This document shows, one piece after another, positions 18,165-27,100 of a stretch of DNA of 64,000 nucleotides. The notes under the pieces were generated by a model that saw nothing but the letters and a program-made list of their open reading frames with translations, was not told where the DNA came from and made no database searches. Origin of the DNA: Gemmatimonadaceae bacterium (GTDB lineage Bacteria > Gemmatimonadota > Gemmatimonadetes > Gemmatimonadales > Gemmatimonadaceae); assembly GCA_035606695.1 (NCBI GenBank), contig DATNEW010000043.1:153621-217620 (forward strand), read 5' to 3'. A program made the position numbers and the translations under genes. Positions within the stretch are counted from its first letter, which is position 1. Each line of letters opens with the position of its first letter.

Positions 18165-19202
18165 GTGATCGGTTACGTCCTCGCGATCATTCTGATCGCG
18201 TTTTGCTTCGACTTCTTCAACGGCTTTCACGATTCGGCGAACTCGATCGCCACGATCGTGGGTACGCGCGTGTTGAATCCACTCGCGGCCGTGATCTGGG
18301 CCGCGATCTTCAATTTCGCCGCGGCGTTCACGAGCTCGCTCGCGGTGGCGAAAGCGATCGGCGGCGGGATGATCAATCAACACGTCGTCACGCCGAACGT
18401 GATTCTCGCCGCGCTGCTCGGCGCGATCGCCTGGGATCTCATCACGTGGTGGTTTGGAATTCCCTCGAGCTCCTCGCACGCGCTGATCGGCGGATACGCC
18501 GGCGCGGCGATCGCGAAGGCGGGATTGATCGGCATCACGTGGGGAAAGCAGTGGGTCGAGACGCTGTCGTTCATCGTCGTCTCGCCGCTGATCGGCCTGG
18601 CGGCCGGGTTCACGCTGATGACGTCCGTGTATTGGATTTTCCAGCGTCTGCCGGCGCGGCGCGTGGACAAGTTGTTTCGTCCGGGCCAGCTCTTCAGCTC
18701 GGCGCTCTTGTCGTACTCGCACGGCAGCAATGATGCGCAGAAGACGATGGGCATCATCGTCGGACTGCTGGTATCGGTGAAGGACAAGTTCGCGATCCAG
18801 ACGGGCTTCCTGCACCATCTCTACCTGGCGAACAACGACACGGTGCCGGATTGGGTCCGGCTAGGCGCGTACAGCGCGATGGCGCTCGGGACGTTGTTCG
18901 GCGGCTGGCGCATCGTGCACACGATGGGGTCGCGCATCACGAAGCTGCGTCCGGTGGGCGGATTCTGCTCGGATACCGCGGGCGCGAGCGCCATTCTGTT
19001 GGCGACGCACTTTGGAATTCCGGTGAGCACCACGCACACGATTACGGGTTCGATCGTCGGCGTCGGCGCGACACAGCGGTTGTCGGCGGTGCGGTGGGGA
19101 ATCGCCGGGCGGATCGTGTGGGCGTGGGTCCTGACGATTCCGGCGTCCGCGCTCATGGCGGCGGTGTTGTACTTCATTCTTTCGCACGTCGTGCCGCTCT
19201 AG
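18165..19202 (+). CDS. pit: Low-affinity inorganic phosphate transporter, Pit family
   Basis: 345-aa inner-membrane symporter with about ten hydrophobic segments. The two family signatures are present: GFHDSANSIATIVGTR near the N-terminus and YSHGSNDAQKTMGI in the second half. Starts with GTG at 18165, 28 bases after the DUF47 gene. PiT carriers also take up arsenate, which gives functional sense to the arsenic operon just upstream. Confidence 0.95.
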   Translation: MIGYVLAIILIAFCFDFFNGFHDSANSIATIVGTRVLNPLAAVIWAAIFNFAAAFTSSLAVAKAIGGGMINQHVVTPNVILAALLGAIAWDLITWWFGIPSSSSHALIGGYAGAAIAKAGLIGITWGKQWVETLSFIVVSPLIGLAAGFTLMTSVYWIFQRLPARRVDKLFRPGQLFSSALLSYSHGSNDAQKTMGIIVGLLVSVKDKFAIQTGFLHHLYLANNDTVPDWVRLGAYSAMALGTLFGGWRIVHTMGSRITKLRPVGGFCSDTAGASAILLATHFGIPVSTTHTITGSIVGVGATQRLSAVRWGIAGRIVWAWVLTIPASALMAAVLYFILSHVVPL

Positions 19203-19232
19203 CGTTTCCCTGGCGCGCGACGACTGGCCATC

Positions 19233-19254
19233 GCCGATATACTACGATATCGGC
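19233..19254. promoter_or_regulatory. Perfect inverted repeat upstream of the acetyltransferase gene
   Basis: GCCGATAT (19233-19240) and ATATCGGC (19247-19254) around a six-base spacer, 14 bases before the ATG at 19269. There is no T run, so an operator is more likely than a terminator. The AT-rich centre may also overlap a -10 region. Confidence 0.4.
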
Positions 19255-19268
19255 AACCGGCGGGACGA

Positions 19269-19655
19269 ATGGAATCGAGCCAACACATTACGTTCGCGAA
19301 CGCGGAGGATGCGTCGCGATATGAGGCGCGCGTCGCGGGACACGACGAGGTGGCCATGGTGGCCTACGAGCACCGCGGCGACACGATCGTCTTCACGCAC
19401 ACCGCTGTCCCATCAACGTTAGAGGGGAAAGGCGTGGGCAGCGCGCTCGCGCATTACGTGTTGGAGGACGCGAAGCGGCAGGGGTTGCGCGTCGCGGTGA
19501 AGTGTCCGTTCATCACCGCGTATATCGGGCGGCATCCGGAGTATCGCGGGTTGATGTCGTCGGAGCCCAGTTTGGAGCGCGGCGACGACGCGGCTATCGA
19601 TGAGGCGGTGGACGAAACGTTCCCGGCCAGCGATCCGCCGGCGTGGATGCCGTAA
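19269..19655 (+). CDS. Short GNAT-like N-acyltransferase with an FPASDPPAW tail
   Basis: 128 aa. Residues 1-95 match the small GCN5-related family that includes E. coli YjdJ: TVVFTHTAVPSTLEGKGVG-type motif (here DTIVFTHTAVPSTLEGKGVG), SALAHYVLEDAKRQGLRV, and CPFITAYIGRHPEYRGL. After a charged linker the C-terminus reads DEAVDETFPASDPPAW, a short motif otherwise found in small stand-alone proteins. Substrate unknown. It follows pit by 66 bases with an inverted repeat between, so it is probably a separate unit. Confidence 0.8.
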   Translation: MESSQHITFANAEDASRYEARVAGHDEVAMVAYEHRGDTIVFTHTAVPSTLEGKGVGSALAHYVLEDAKRQGLRVAVKCPFITAYIGRHPEYRGLMSSEPSLERGDDAAIDEAVDETFPASDPPAWMP

Positions 19656-19723
19656 CGGCGACCGCGACGCATGGCGTCGGTCAATCGTTGGCCCAGCTTC
19701 GAAAGCGGAGAGCAAGGCATCCA

Positions 19724-20656
19724 CTACTCGTGCACGCCGGCGAGGCGCTCGGCGAAGTCCGTGGCGGCGGTCGCGAACGTCGCGAACTGTCCGTTCAGCC
19801 AATCCGCACGTGCGCGAGCGAATGCGCCGCGGGCATCTGCCCTCGCACGCTCGGCCAGGGCGAGGAGCCCGTCGCGCGCGTCGGGAGCGTCCGTCGAGGC
19901 GAGTTCGAGTGCGCGGCGCAGTTCGTGAATCATGACGTGCGCGTCGTGCAACGCGCCCAATTCGTCTTGCAGTGATTTGAGCCTCGCGAGCAGTTCGGCG
20001 CCGGCGGCGACTGAGTCGACGGCAGGTTCGGTGAGATAGCGCAGCCGCTTCGCGTCGATCCGCGCCTCGTGCACTTCAGATTCGTCGTGGACATTGTGAA
20101 CGTTCGACAGCTCGTCGCCGAGGGCATCGACGTGCGGCGCGATACGAAGCGCGATCGCGCGGGCCAGCGTCACGCCCCCATGCGGCGCTTCGAGCGGCTG
20201 CTCGAACACGGCGAGGCGTTCGACGAGCGAATGGCCGACCTTGTCGACAGACGCGAGCAGCGCGGTGTTCCCCTGTCCATCAGCGAGGGGATGCCGCGCG
20301 ATGAGATATTGCGCGAGCCAATCGGCGCCGCGCCGGCGCTTGACGCGAAATCCCTTCGCGGCACCGCCGAGCCAGGCGAGCTGCACCTCGATGTCACGCG
20401 CGGCGTTGGTCGCGTGCGCCAGGTCGCGCAGCCGGCGGCGATCCTTGCCTCGAACGGCATCTCCAAGCTCGTCGTCGAACGCGCGCAACCAGCTGCGGAG
20501 CCGCCGAACCGCGACGCGAAAGTCATGCAGCGCGTCCGGATCGGTCGCCGTGGCGATTCGCACGGCAGCCCCGTGCGCGTCCTCGAGCAGGCCGAGGGCC
20601 ACGAGGCGAATGCCCTGGGCGACTGGTGACGAGAGCGTAGCGAGGTCGACGCGCAT
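19724..20656 (-). CDS. CHAD-domain polyphosphate-binding protein
   Basis: 310-aa helical protein. Conserved CHAD histidine/arginine motifs occur in both halves: LHDFRVAVRRLRSWLRAF (about 43-60) and VHEARIDAKRLRYLTEP (about 195-212), with DARD/DAHV-type motifs after each. CHAD domains bind polyphosphate through these basic helices. The usual partner, a CYTH domain, is absent. It is the third gene of a minus-strand run pstS1-porin-CHAD, with 63 bases to the porin gene, which fits a role in phosphate storage. Confidence 0.9.
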   Translation of the reverse strand: MRVDLATLSSPVAQGIRLVALGLLEDAHGAAVRIATATDPDALHDFRVAVRRLRSWLRAFDDELGDAVRGKDRRRLRDLAHATNAARDIEVQLAWLGGAAKGFRVKRRRGADWLAQYLIARHPLADGQGNTALLASVDKVGHSLVERLAVFEQPLEAPHGGVTLARAIALRIAPHVDALGDELSNVHNVHDESEVHEARIDAKRLRYLTEPAVDSVAAGAELLARLKSLQDELGALHDAHVMIHELRRALELASTDAPDARDGLLALAERARADARGAFARARADWLNGQFATFATAATDFAERLAGVHE

Positions 20657-20719
20657 GCAATGAGAATCTATCGCGACCTCATGCGACGGTCCCCGCCACG
20701 ATAGTGAACTTTGATCTGA

Positions 20720-21964
20720 TTAGAAGTTCGCCTGGAAGTGCAGGAAGAGACTCGATGCATCCGCCGGCGCGCGCAGGTTCGTGGCGGTCGATGTGGGGAA
20801 GCTGACTCCGTGTTGCTTCTGCCAATCGAGTGCGAACGTCAGCTTCTGATTGAGATCATACGATGCGCCGAGAATCCAGAAGTTGAGCGAGGGTGTGGTG
20901 CCGGCGTAATTCGCGGCGGTCGGACTCGTGTTCGGCGTGAAGTGGTCGAAGCGGGCGATCAGCTGCAGACCCGACTTCTGCGACGCGTCGAACAATTCGA
21001 TGGGGCGGAAGACGACGAACCCGTCGAGCAGGCGGCCGGTGGAATCGTGTTCGACGCGGGGCGCAGCGATCGTATTGGCGTCCGTCTCGCTCGCGTCCTT
21101 ACGGACGGCCCATTCGGCGCCGGCATTCACGCGACGTTCCTTCACGCCGACGAAGATGCCGTAGCGGTCGCGCTGCAGACCGCCCGTGATCGCGCCGTTT
21201 GTGCCCGGTCCGACCTGACCCGCGCCGCCAGTCGCAAAGTTGCTCCCGACCCAACCTTTGTAGAACCAGGGCGAGATCGTGAACGACTTGACGATGGCGT
21301 TCATGTCCTTCTCGTTCCCGAGCGGCGTCAGCGAGAGGCGCAGGGCGAAATCTTTGAACCGGTCCTTCTCGAACGACGTGTATCCTGGGCCGTTCGTGAT
21401 CGTGCCGTAGATCTCGCCCATGTGGTTGCCGAGCGTCGCGAGACCCGCGACGCCGCCGTCGGCCGACGAGAAGAAGCCTGAACGCTCGATGGCCGTCTGC
21501 TGCAAGTACCGCGGCCAGGAGCCTTCCTCATGATCGATCACGACAGTGTGCAGGATACCGATGCGTCCGAGGAGACTCGAGCCCGTCCCGAACTCGTTGC
21601 GCAGGCCCGTGTACTGGAGGTACGCGTATTTGATGCGCACTGCCCAGCCCTGGTAATAGGCGTTCTGTGCGGCATTCGTGTTTTGAAATACGTCCGTGGT
21701 GACGCGAATCGCGCCGTTGTCGCCCGCGGGCATGCGAAACGTCAAGTACGCGCGGTCGAGACTGAACTGATTCACATGTTGGCCGCCATTCTGCGCCTGG
21801 CCGAGCGAGTCGAGTCGGTAGTTGTAGCTGCCGAAGATGACGCCTGAAAAATCAAAGGCCGGGGTGACCACGGTCGGTGCGGCTGGTTGCTGCGCAAACC
21901 CCGTTGTTGGCGCGAGCGCGACGACGATGGCCGTCGCAAGGAGTCGCAAGGAGCGATAGGTCAT
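20720..21964 (-). CDS. Outer-membrane porin, probably phosphate-induced (OprP/OprO-like)
   Basis: 414 aa. The start chosen is the ATG at 21964 (MTYRSLRLLATAIVVA), which opens a Sec signal peptide ending near GFAQQ. The mature protein is strand-rich, with GVIFGSYNYRLDS, FSLDRAYLTFRMP and LSLTPLGNEKD segments, and ends with LFLHFQANF, the terminal Phe of a beta-barrel. DRAYLTFR resembles the porin-family motif of phosphate-selective channels. It lies 53 bases downstream of pstS1. Phosphate selectivity is inferred from this position. Confidence 0.8.
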   Translation of the reverse strand: MTYRSLRLLATAIVVALAPTTGFAQQPAAPTVVTPAFDFSGVIFGSYNYRLDSLGQAQNGGQHVNQFSLDRAYLTFRMPAGDNGAIRVTTDVFQNTNAAQNAYYQGWAVRIKYAYLQYTGLRNEFGTGSSLLGRIGILHTVVIDHEEGSWPRYLQQTAIERSGFFSSADGGVAGLATLGNHMGEIYGTITNGPGYTSFEKDRFKDFALRLSLTPLGNEKDMNAIVKSFTISPWFYKGWVGSNFATGGAGQVGPGTNGAITGGLQRDRYGIFVGVKERRVNAGAEWAVRKDASETDANTIAAPRVEHDSTGRLLDGFVVFRPIELFDASQKSGLQLIARFDHFTPNTSPTAANYAGTTPSLNFWILGASYDLNQKLTFALDWQKQHGVSFPTSTATNLRAPADASSLFLHFQANF

Positions 21965-22017
21965 GAGTGTCTGGCGTGAGGGAAGGGAGTGGGGGATTCG
22001 CACTACTCTGAACTGCT

Positions 22018-23067
22018 CTACTTCGATGCGACGTTCTTCACCATGCCGAGGCGCTTGTCGAGCATCGCGACGATCGATTTCGGCAGCGGCGAATAATCGA
22101 GTCCCGGCGCGTCATTCTCGCCGTCGTGGATTGCCCACTTGATGAAGTCGATGAGCTTCTTGCCCTTGGCGGGATCGGCCTGCGTCTGGCTCACGAGCAG
22201 GTAGGTGAACGACGAGATCGGATACGCGGTCTTGCCCGGCGCATTGACGATCGAGACGCGGAAATCCGTGTTCGCCGGAAGCCTCGTGGCGATGCCCGCC
22301 GCCGCTTCGGTGACCGATTCGATCGAGGGCAGCACGAACGTGCCCGCGGAGTTCCTGATCGCGCCGTAGGGCAGTTTCTTCTGACGCGCGTACGCGAGCT
22401 CGATATAGCCGATCGCTCCCGGCACCTGCGCGACCTGACCCGCGACGCCGTCATTGCCCTTGCCGCCCAAACCGACGGGCCACTGGAGATCCTTGCCCCT
22501 GCCCGGGCCGGACTTCCACGCCGTGCTCACGTCGGTCAGATAATCAGAGAAGATGTACGTCGTGCCGCTGCCGTCCGAGCGATGCACGACGAGAATATCC
22601 TTATTCGGCAGCGTGACGCCTTTGTTGAGCGCGGCGATCTGCGAGTCGTTCCACTTGGTGATCTTGCCGAGGAAGATGTTGGCGATGAGATCGCCGGTGA
22701 AGTTCAGCGGCTTGCCGAGATTCGGCAGATTGTACGTGATGACGACCGCGCCGAGCACGGTCGGGATGTGATAGGCCGGCGTCTTGAGCTTCGAGATCTC
22801 TTCGTCGGTCATCGGCGCGTCGGAGGCGCCGAAATCGACTGTGCCTTCGGTGAACTGTTTGACGCCGCCGCCCGAGCCGATCGGCTGATAGTTGATCTGT
22901 ACGCCAGTCTTCGCCGCGTAGTCCTTGAACCACTTCGCGTAAAGCGGTGCCGGGAACGTGGCGCCGGCGCCGTTCAAATCCTGCGCGGAGAGCCGCGGGA
23001 CAAACGCCAGCGCGGTGAGCGCAGCCAGTCCGACGTATCTCGCGTAACTCGAAACGCGTGCGATCAC
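22018..23067 (-). CDS. pstS: Periplasmic phosphate-binding protein PstS, soluble copy
   Basis: 349 aa from a GTG at 23067 with AGGAG seven bases upstream. The signal peptide ends VPRLSAQ (signal peptidase I type, no lipobox), so this PstS should be free in the periplasm. Family motifs: DLNGAGATFPAPLYAKWF, INYQPIGSGGGVKQF, DFGASDAPM, VHRSDGSGTTYIFSDYL and LQWPVGLGGKGNDGVAG, together forming the phosphate cleft. It is transcribed away from a second PstS (23331-24425) with which it shares most of these motifs. First gene of pstS1-porin-CHAD. Confidence 0.95.
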   Translation of the reverse strand: MIARVSSYARYVGLAALTALAFVPRLSAQDLNGAGATFPAPLYAKWFKDYAAKTGVQINYQPIGSGGGVKQFTEGTVDFGASDAPMTDEEISKLKTPAYHIPTVLGAVVITYNLPNLGKPLNFTGDLIANIFLGKITKWNDSQIAALNKGVTLPNKDILVVHRSDGSGTTYIFSDYLTDVSTAWKSGPGRGKDLQWPVGLGGKGNDGVAGQVAQVPGAIGYIELAYARQKKLPYGAIRNSAGTFVLPSIESVTEAAAGIATRLPANTDFRVSIVNAPGKTAYPISSFTYLLVSQTQADPAKGKKLIDFIKWAIHDGENDAPGLDYSPLPKSIVAMLDKRLGMVKNVASK

Positions 23068-23205
23068 GAGGTGCTCCTGTTGTCGTTGTGGGGGTTGGTA
23101 GTGCGCCTCAACCTCCATGCGACTCGTAAAGGAGCCATGGATCGTGTGTAACGCTTGCGTCACTGGCTGTGCCGAATGAGAACGGCCGGCCTCGAGCCGA
23201 GCTCC

Positions 23206-23245
23206 GTTACATGGCCGTTACATGACGTTACCTGGACGGTTGCAC
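23206..23245. promoter_or_regulatory. Pho-box-like direct-repeat array between the divergent pstS genes
   Basis: GTTACAT (23206-23212), GTTACAT (23217-23223) and GTTACCT (23227-23233), followed by GGTTGC near 23238: heptamers at 11-, 10- and about 11-base intervals. This is the spacing of PhoB/PhoP boxes, which are direct repeats one helical turn apart. The array lies in the only gap between the two divergent phosphate operons, so one PhoB (gene at 35696-36409) could drive both. Confidence 0.7.
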
Positions 23246-23330
23246 GATGCGGCGAGCGTTCGGCAAGGCTTTGACGGCGCATTCCGCGCCTGTGCCGAGC
23301 AAAGAAAACCATCCGCTGCCGGAGTGATTC

Positions 23331-24425
23331 GTGAGACGTTGGCCGATCGTCGCGCTTGTTTGCGTTGCCTGGGCCTGTGGCTCGAACGCCGACAACACAA
23401 AGACAACGGGCGATAGCTCGAAGGTCGCGGCGTCGACCACGGGCGGCGCGTCGGGTGCGGACCTGAACGGTGCGGGTGCGACCTTCCCGTACCCGATCTA
23501 TGACAAGTGGTTCAAGGAATACTCATCGAAAGCGAACGTGAACATCAACTATCAGCCGATCGGCTCGGGTGGCGGTGTCAAGCAGCTGCAAGAGCAAACG
23601 GTTGATTTCGGCGCGTCCGACGCGCCGATGTCCGACGCCGAGCTGCAAGCGGCGAAAGGCGGACCGGTAGTTCATTTTCCGACGGTGATCGGCGCCGTCG
23701 CGATCGCGTACAATCTTCCGGGTGTGACGCAGCCGATCAGGCTCACCGGTCCGGTGCTCGCCGACATTTTTCTCGGCACGATCAACAAGTGGAACGACAC
23801 GCGCATCGCCGCGCTCAACGCCGGTGTGAGGCTGCCTGCCACTGACGTACTCGTCGCGCATCGCTCGGATGGCAGCGGCACGACATTCATGTTCTCTGAT
23901 TATCTGAGCACGGTGAGTCCGGCGTGGAAGACGGGTCCGGGAAAGGGCAAAGACCTGCAATGGCCCGTTGGTCTCGGCGGCAAAGGCAACGATGGAGTGG
24001 CGGGTGTCATCAAGCAGACCGCGGGCGGCGTGGGATACGTCGAGCTCGCGTACGCCAAGCAAAACAATCTTCCGACTGCACTGCTGCAGAATGCGGCCGG
24101 CCAATTCGTGGCACCGTCAGTCGAAGGTGCGACAGCAGCGGCGGCGGGCGCCGCGGAGAAACTCGGCGCGAATACGGACTATCGCATCTCGATCGTGAAT
24201 GCGCCCGGCGCCCAGGCGTATCCGATCGCATCGATGACGTGGCTCCTCGTGTACAAGACCATGCCGAACGCGGCCAAGGCGAAGAAGCTCACCGATTTCA
24301 TGAAGTGGATGTATTTGACGGGCGAGCAGGAGGTGTCGACGCTCTTCTACGCGCCGCTGCCGCCGTCGCTCGTATCGCGGTTGACGGCGCGCGTGGACTC
24401 GCTCGCCGCCGGAAGCCCGAAGTGA
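23331..24425 (+). CDS. pstS: Phosphate-binding protein PstS, lipoprotein copy
   Basis: 364 aa from a GTG at 23331 with GGAG upstream. The signal peptide MRRWPIVALVCVAWAC ends in a lipobox (AWAC, Cys16), so this PstS is lipid-anchored. A Thr/Ser/Gly-rich linker (about 20-42) precedes the binding domain with DLNGAGATFPYPIYDKWF, YQPIGSGGGVKQL, DFGASDAPM and AHRSDGSGTTFMFSDYL. Its TGA overlaps the GTG start of pstC by four bases. It is the high-affinity receptor of the pstSCAB-phoU operon. Confidence 0.95.
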   Translation: MRRWPIVALVCVAWACGSNADNTKTTGDSSKVAASTTGGASGADLNGAGATFPYPIYDKWFKEYSSKANVNINYQPIGSGGGVKQLQEQTVDFGASDAPMSDAELQAAKGGPVVHFPTVIGAVAIAYNLPGVTQPIRLTGPVLADIFLGTINKWNDTRIAALNAGVRLPATDVLVAHRSDGSGTTFMFSDYLSTVSPAWKTGPGKGKDLQWPVGLGGKGNDGVAGVIKQTAGGVGYVELAYAKQNNLPTALLQNAAGQFVAPSVEGATAAAAGAAEKLGANTDYRISIVNAPGAQAYPIASMTWLLVYKTMPNAAKAKKLTDFMKWMYLTGEQEVSTLFYAPLPPSLVSRLTARVDSLAAGSPK

Positions 24426-25408
24426 CCTACGGCTCCGTCTCGCCGATCACGCCGCCGCCCAGCGCGGCGGTGCAGCCCAGGGTACGAATCGAGGGTTCGT
24501 CGACGGGCGATCGCGTCTATCGCGCCGTGACGACCGGAATGGCGCTCGTTGTACCGGTGCTGCTCGTGCTCATCGCATGGGTGGTGTTCAAGGCGGGTTG
24601 GCCCGCGCTTCGCGCGTTCGGTCTCGGCTTCTTCACCGACAGTGGATGGGACGCGGTCAATGGCCATTTCGGCGCGGCGCCTGCCGTCTTCGGAACGATC
24701 GTTTCCTCGCTTGTCGCGCTGATCATCGCGACGCCGCTTGCGGTCGGAGTGGCAATCTTTCTGTCCGAGTTTGCGCCGCGGTGGATTCGCCAACCGATCG
24801 CGTTCTTCGTGGATCTTCTCGCGGCGATTCCCAGCGTCGTCTACGGGCTGTGGGGCATTCTGGTGCTCGTGCCGGCGATTCGCGCGCACTTCATGCCCTT
24901 CGTGAAAGACACGCTGCATCTCGGCGACTTTCCGCTGTTCTCCGGTCCCGCGTACGGTCCGAGCATGTTCGCCGCCGGCGTGATCCTCGCCATCATGATT
25001 TTGCCATACATCTCCGCGGTGACGCGCGAGGTATTGATGGCGGTGCCGCGCTCGCAGCGCGAAGCCGCGCTCGCACTCGGTGCGACGCGATGGGAGATGA
25101 TCTGGGATGCCGTGCTGCCGTATGCGCGCTCCGGCATCATCGGCGGGATCATTCTCGGGCTGGGGCGAGCGCTGGGTGAGACGATGGCGGTGACGATGGT
25201 GATCGGCAATCGCCATGAGATCAGCGCATCCCTGTTTCAGCCGGGCTATACGATGGCCTCGCTCATCGCGAACGAGTTCAGCGAGGCGACGAGTGATTTG
25301 CACATGGCGTCGTTGATGGCGGTCGGTGCGGGGCTGTTCGTGATCACGGTGATCGTGAACGCGATCGCGCGCTGGCTCGTGTGGCGTACCGCGCGAGCCG
25401 GCGCATGA
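24422..25408 (+). CDS. pstC: Phosphate ABC transporter permease PstC
   Basis: 328-aa inner-membrane permease. The start chosen is the GTG at 24422, overlapping the pstS stop by four bases; the reading frame is open far upstream but only inside pstS. Six membrane segments are visible, beginning GMALVVPVLLVLIAWVVF, with a long periplasmic section and the EAA loop [21 protein letters not shown] that contacts PstB. Overlaps pstA at its 3' end. Confidence 0.94.
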   Translation: MTYGSVSPITPPPSAAVQPRVRIEGSSTGDRVYRAVTTGMALVVPVLLVLIAWVVFKAGWPALRAFGLGFFTDSGWDAVNGHFGAAPAVFGTIVSSLVALIIATPLAVGVAIFLSEFAPRWIRQPIAFFVDLLAAIPSVVYGLWGILVLVPAIRAHFMPFVKDTLHLGDFPLFSGPAYGPSMFAAGVILAIMILPYISAVTREVLMAVPRSQREAALALGATRWEMIWDAVLPYARSGIIGGIILGLGRALGETMAVTMVIGNRHEISASLFQPGYTMASLIANEFSEATSDLHMASLMAVGAGLFVITVIVNAIARWLVWRTARAGA

Positions 25409-26325
25409 CCGCGGCTGCCCTGCCGACGGGGCGACGCCCTGCGCGCTCGTACCGCGACATGCTCGCGGCGGGCACGGCGCGTACGCTGCGGCGCCGGCAC
25501 TTCACGAGCCGTGTCATGATCGCGCTGACGTATGCTGCGGCGGCTGTGGCGATTCTTCCGCTCATTCTGATCGTGTGGCATTTGATGCGGGAAGGTGCGT
25601 CGTCGGTGAACTGGGATTTCTTCACGAGGATTCCGGCTGCACCGGGCGACGCACACGGCGGAATGGCGAACGCGATCGTCGGCACCGGGATCATCGTGCT
25701 GCTCGCATCGGCGATTGGATTGCCGGTGGGGATTGGCGCCGGGTTGTATCTCGCGGAGCAGCGGAATGGAAAGTTGGCGACGGTCGTTCGCTTTCTCTCC
25801 GACGTGTTGAACGGATTGCCGTCGATCGTGCTTGGCATCTTCGCCTGGGGCCTGCTCGTCAAACCGTTCAAGCATTTCTCCGCGTTAGCGGGTGGTATCG
25901 CCCTCGCGGGAATGATGATTCCGCTCGTGACGCGCACGACGGAAGAGATGATTCGGCTCGTGCCAGTGTCGATGCGCGAGGCGGCGCTGGCGTTGGGGTA
26001 CACGCGCTGGCGTACGTCGCTCGCGGTGGTGTTGCGTACCGCGCTGCCGGGGATCGTCACCGGCGCGCTCGTGGCGGTGGCGCGCATCGCGGGCGAGACC
26101 GCACCACTGATTTTCACGGCGTTCGGCAATCAATTCTGGTCGCTGTCGCCGACGCAGCCGATCGCTGCGTTACCCATGCAGATCTACAACTATGCAATTT
26201 CTCCCTACGACGACTGGCACGCGCAAGCCTGGGCGGGGGCGCTCGTCCTCCTCGGTCTCGTCCTCGTCATCAGCCTCGCGGCCCGCTTCGCTACCCGTTC
26301 CCGCTTTGGACCCGGCGGCGACTGA
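25405..26325 (+). CDS. pstA: Phosphate ABC transporter permease PstA
   Basis: 306-aa permease from the ATG at 25405, a 4-nt ATGA overlap with pstC. A basic N-terminal tail ([20 protein letters not shown]) precedes six membrane segments. The EAA loop is [20 protein letters not shown] and the [14 protein letters not shown] motif is typical of PstA. Partner of PstC in the membrane channel. Confidence 0.94.
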   Translation: MTAAALPTGRRPARSYRDMLAAGTARTLRRRHFTSRVMIALTYAAAAVAILPLILIVWHLMREGASSVNWDFFTRIPAAPGDAHGGMANAIVGTGIIVLLASAIGLPVGIGAGLYLAEQRNGKLATVVRFLSDVLNGLPSIVLGIFAWGLLVKPFKHFSALAGGIALAGMMIPLVTRTTEEMIRLVPVSMREAALALGYTRWRTSLAVVLRTALPGIVTGALVAVARIAGETAPLIFTAFGNQFWSLSPTQPIAALPMQIYNYAISPYDDWHAQAWAGALVLLGLVLVISLAARFATRSRFGPGGD

Positions 26326-26335
26326 GCCGGCGCAG

Positions 26336-27100
26336 GTGCCGGCGATCGGTGTCGACGCGCTCGATGCGTACTTCGGTGCGTCGCGCGTCGTGCGCGATGT
26401 GAGGTTCGCCGTGCCGACGGGAGAGGTCACCGCGATCATCGGACCGTCGGGCTGTGGAAAGTCGACGTTGTTGCGGTGCTTGAATCGCATGCACGAGACA
26501 GTCGCCGGCGCGCGTGTCGAAGGCGAAGTGCGCTTCGACGGGCGCGACATCTATGAGCACGGCGTGAGCGCGATCAGCGTGCGCCGGCACATCGGCATGG
26601 TGTTTCAACGGCCGACGCCGTTTCCCACGATGTCGATTCGCGGCAATGTCGCGGCAGGGCTCAAGGTGTTGCCGCGCGGTGAGCGGCCATCGCGGCGCGA
26701 CACCGACGGCGTCGTCGAGCAGGCGCTGCGCCGCGCGGCCCTGTGGGACGAAGTGAAAGATCGTTTGCACACGAGCGCGGTTGCGCTGTCGGGCGGACAG
26801 CAGCAGCGACTGTGCATCGCGCGTGCGCTTGCGACGTCGCCGCGCGTGCTGCTGCTCGATGAGCCGACCGCGTCGCTCGATCCGATCAGCACACAGCGCG
26901 TCGAAGAGCTCGTCTACGAGCTGCGCTCGCAGGTGACGATCATCATCGTGACGCACAACATGCAACAGGCGGCGCGCATGTCCGATCGCACGGCGTTCAT
27001 GCTCGCCGGAGAATTGATCGAGTACGCCCCGACGAACTCGATGTTCACGACGCCAAAAGATTCGCGCACGGAAGCGTACGTGACGGGGAGGTTCGGATGA
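26336..27100 (+). CDS. pstB: Phosphate ABC transporter ATP-binding protein PstB, first copy
   Basis: 254 aa from a GTG at 26336, ten bases after pstA; the in-frame extension upstream overlaps pstA and is serine/proline-rich non-family sequence. Walker [10 protein letters not shown], signature [15 protein letters not shown], Walker [14 protein letters not shown] and the H-loop VTHNM are intact. The tail [20 protein letters not shown] is the PstB-specific C-terminus. It overlaps the second pstB by four bases. It differs enough from that copy to be an old duplicate. Confidence 0.93.
   Translation: MPAIGVDALDAYFGASRVVRDVRFAVPTGEVTAIIGPSGCGKSTLLRCLNRMHETVAGARVEGEVRFDGRDIYEHGVSAISVRRHIGMVFQRPTPFPTMSIRGNVAAGLKVLPRGERPSRRDTDGVVEQALRRAALWDEVKDRLHTSAVALSGGQQQRLCIARALATSPRVLLLDEPTASLDPISTQRVEELVYELRSQVTIIIVTHNMQQAARMSDRTAFMLAGELIEYAPTNSMFTTPKDSRTEAYVTGRFG

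Noticed and set aside
22018..24425. Inversion of a single duplicated pstS as assembly artefact
   Set aside because: The two copies differ in signal type, linker and many residues, so they are real paralogues.
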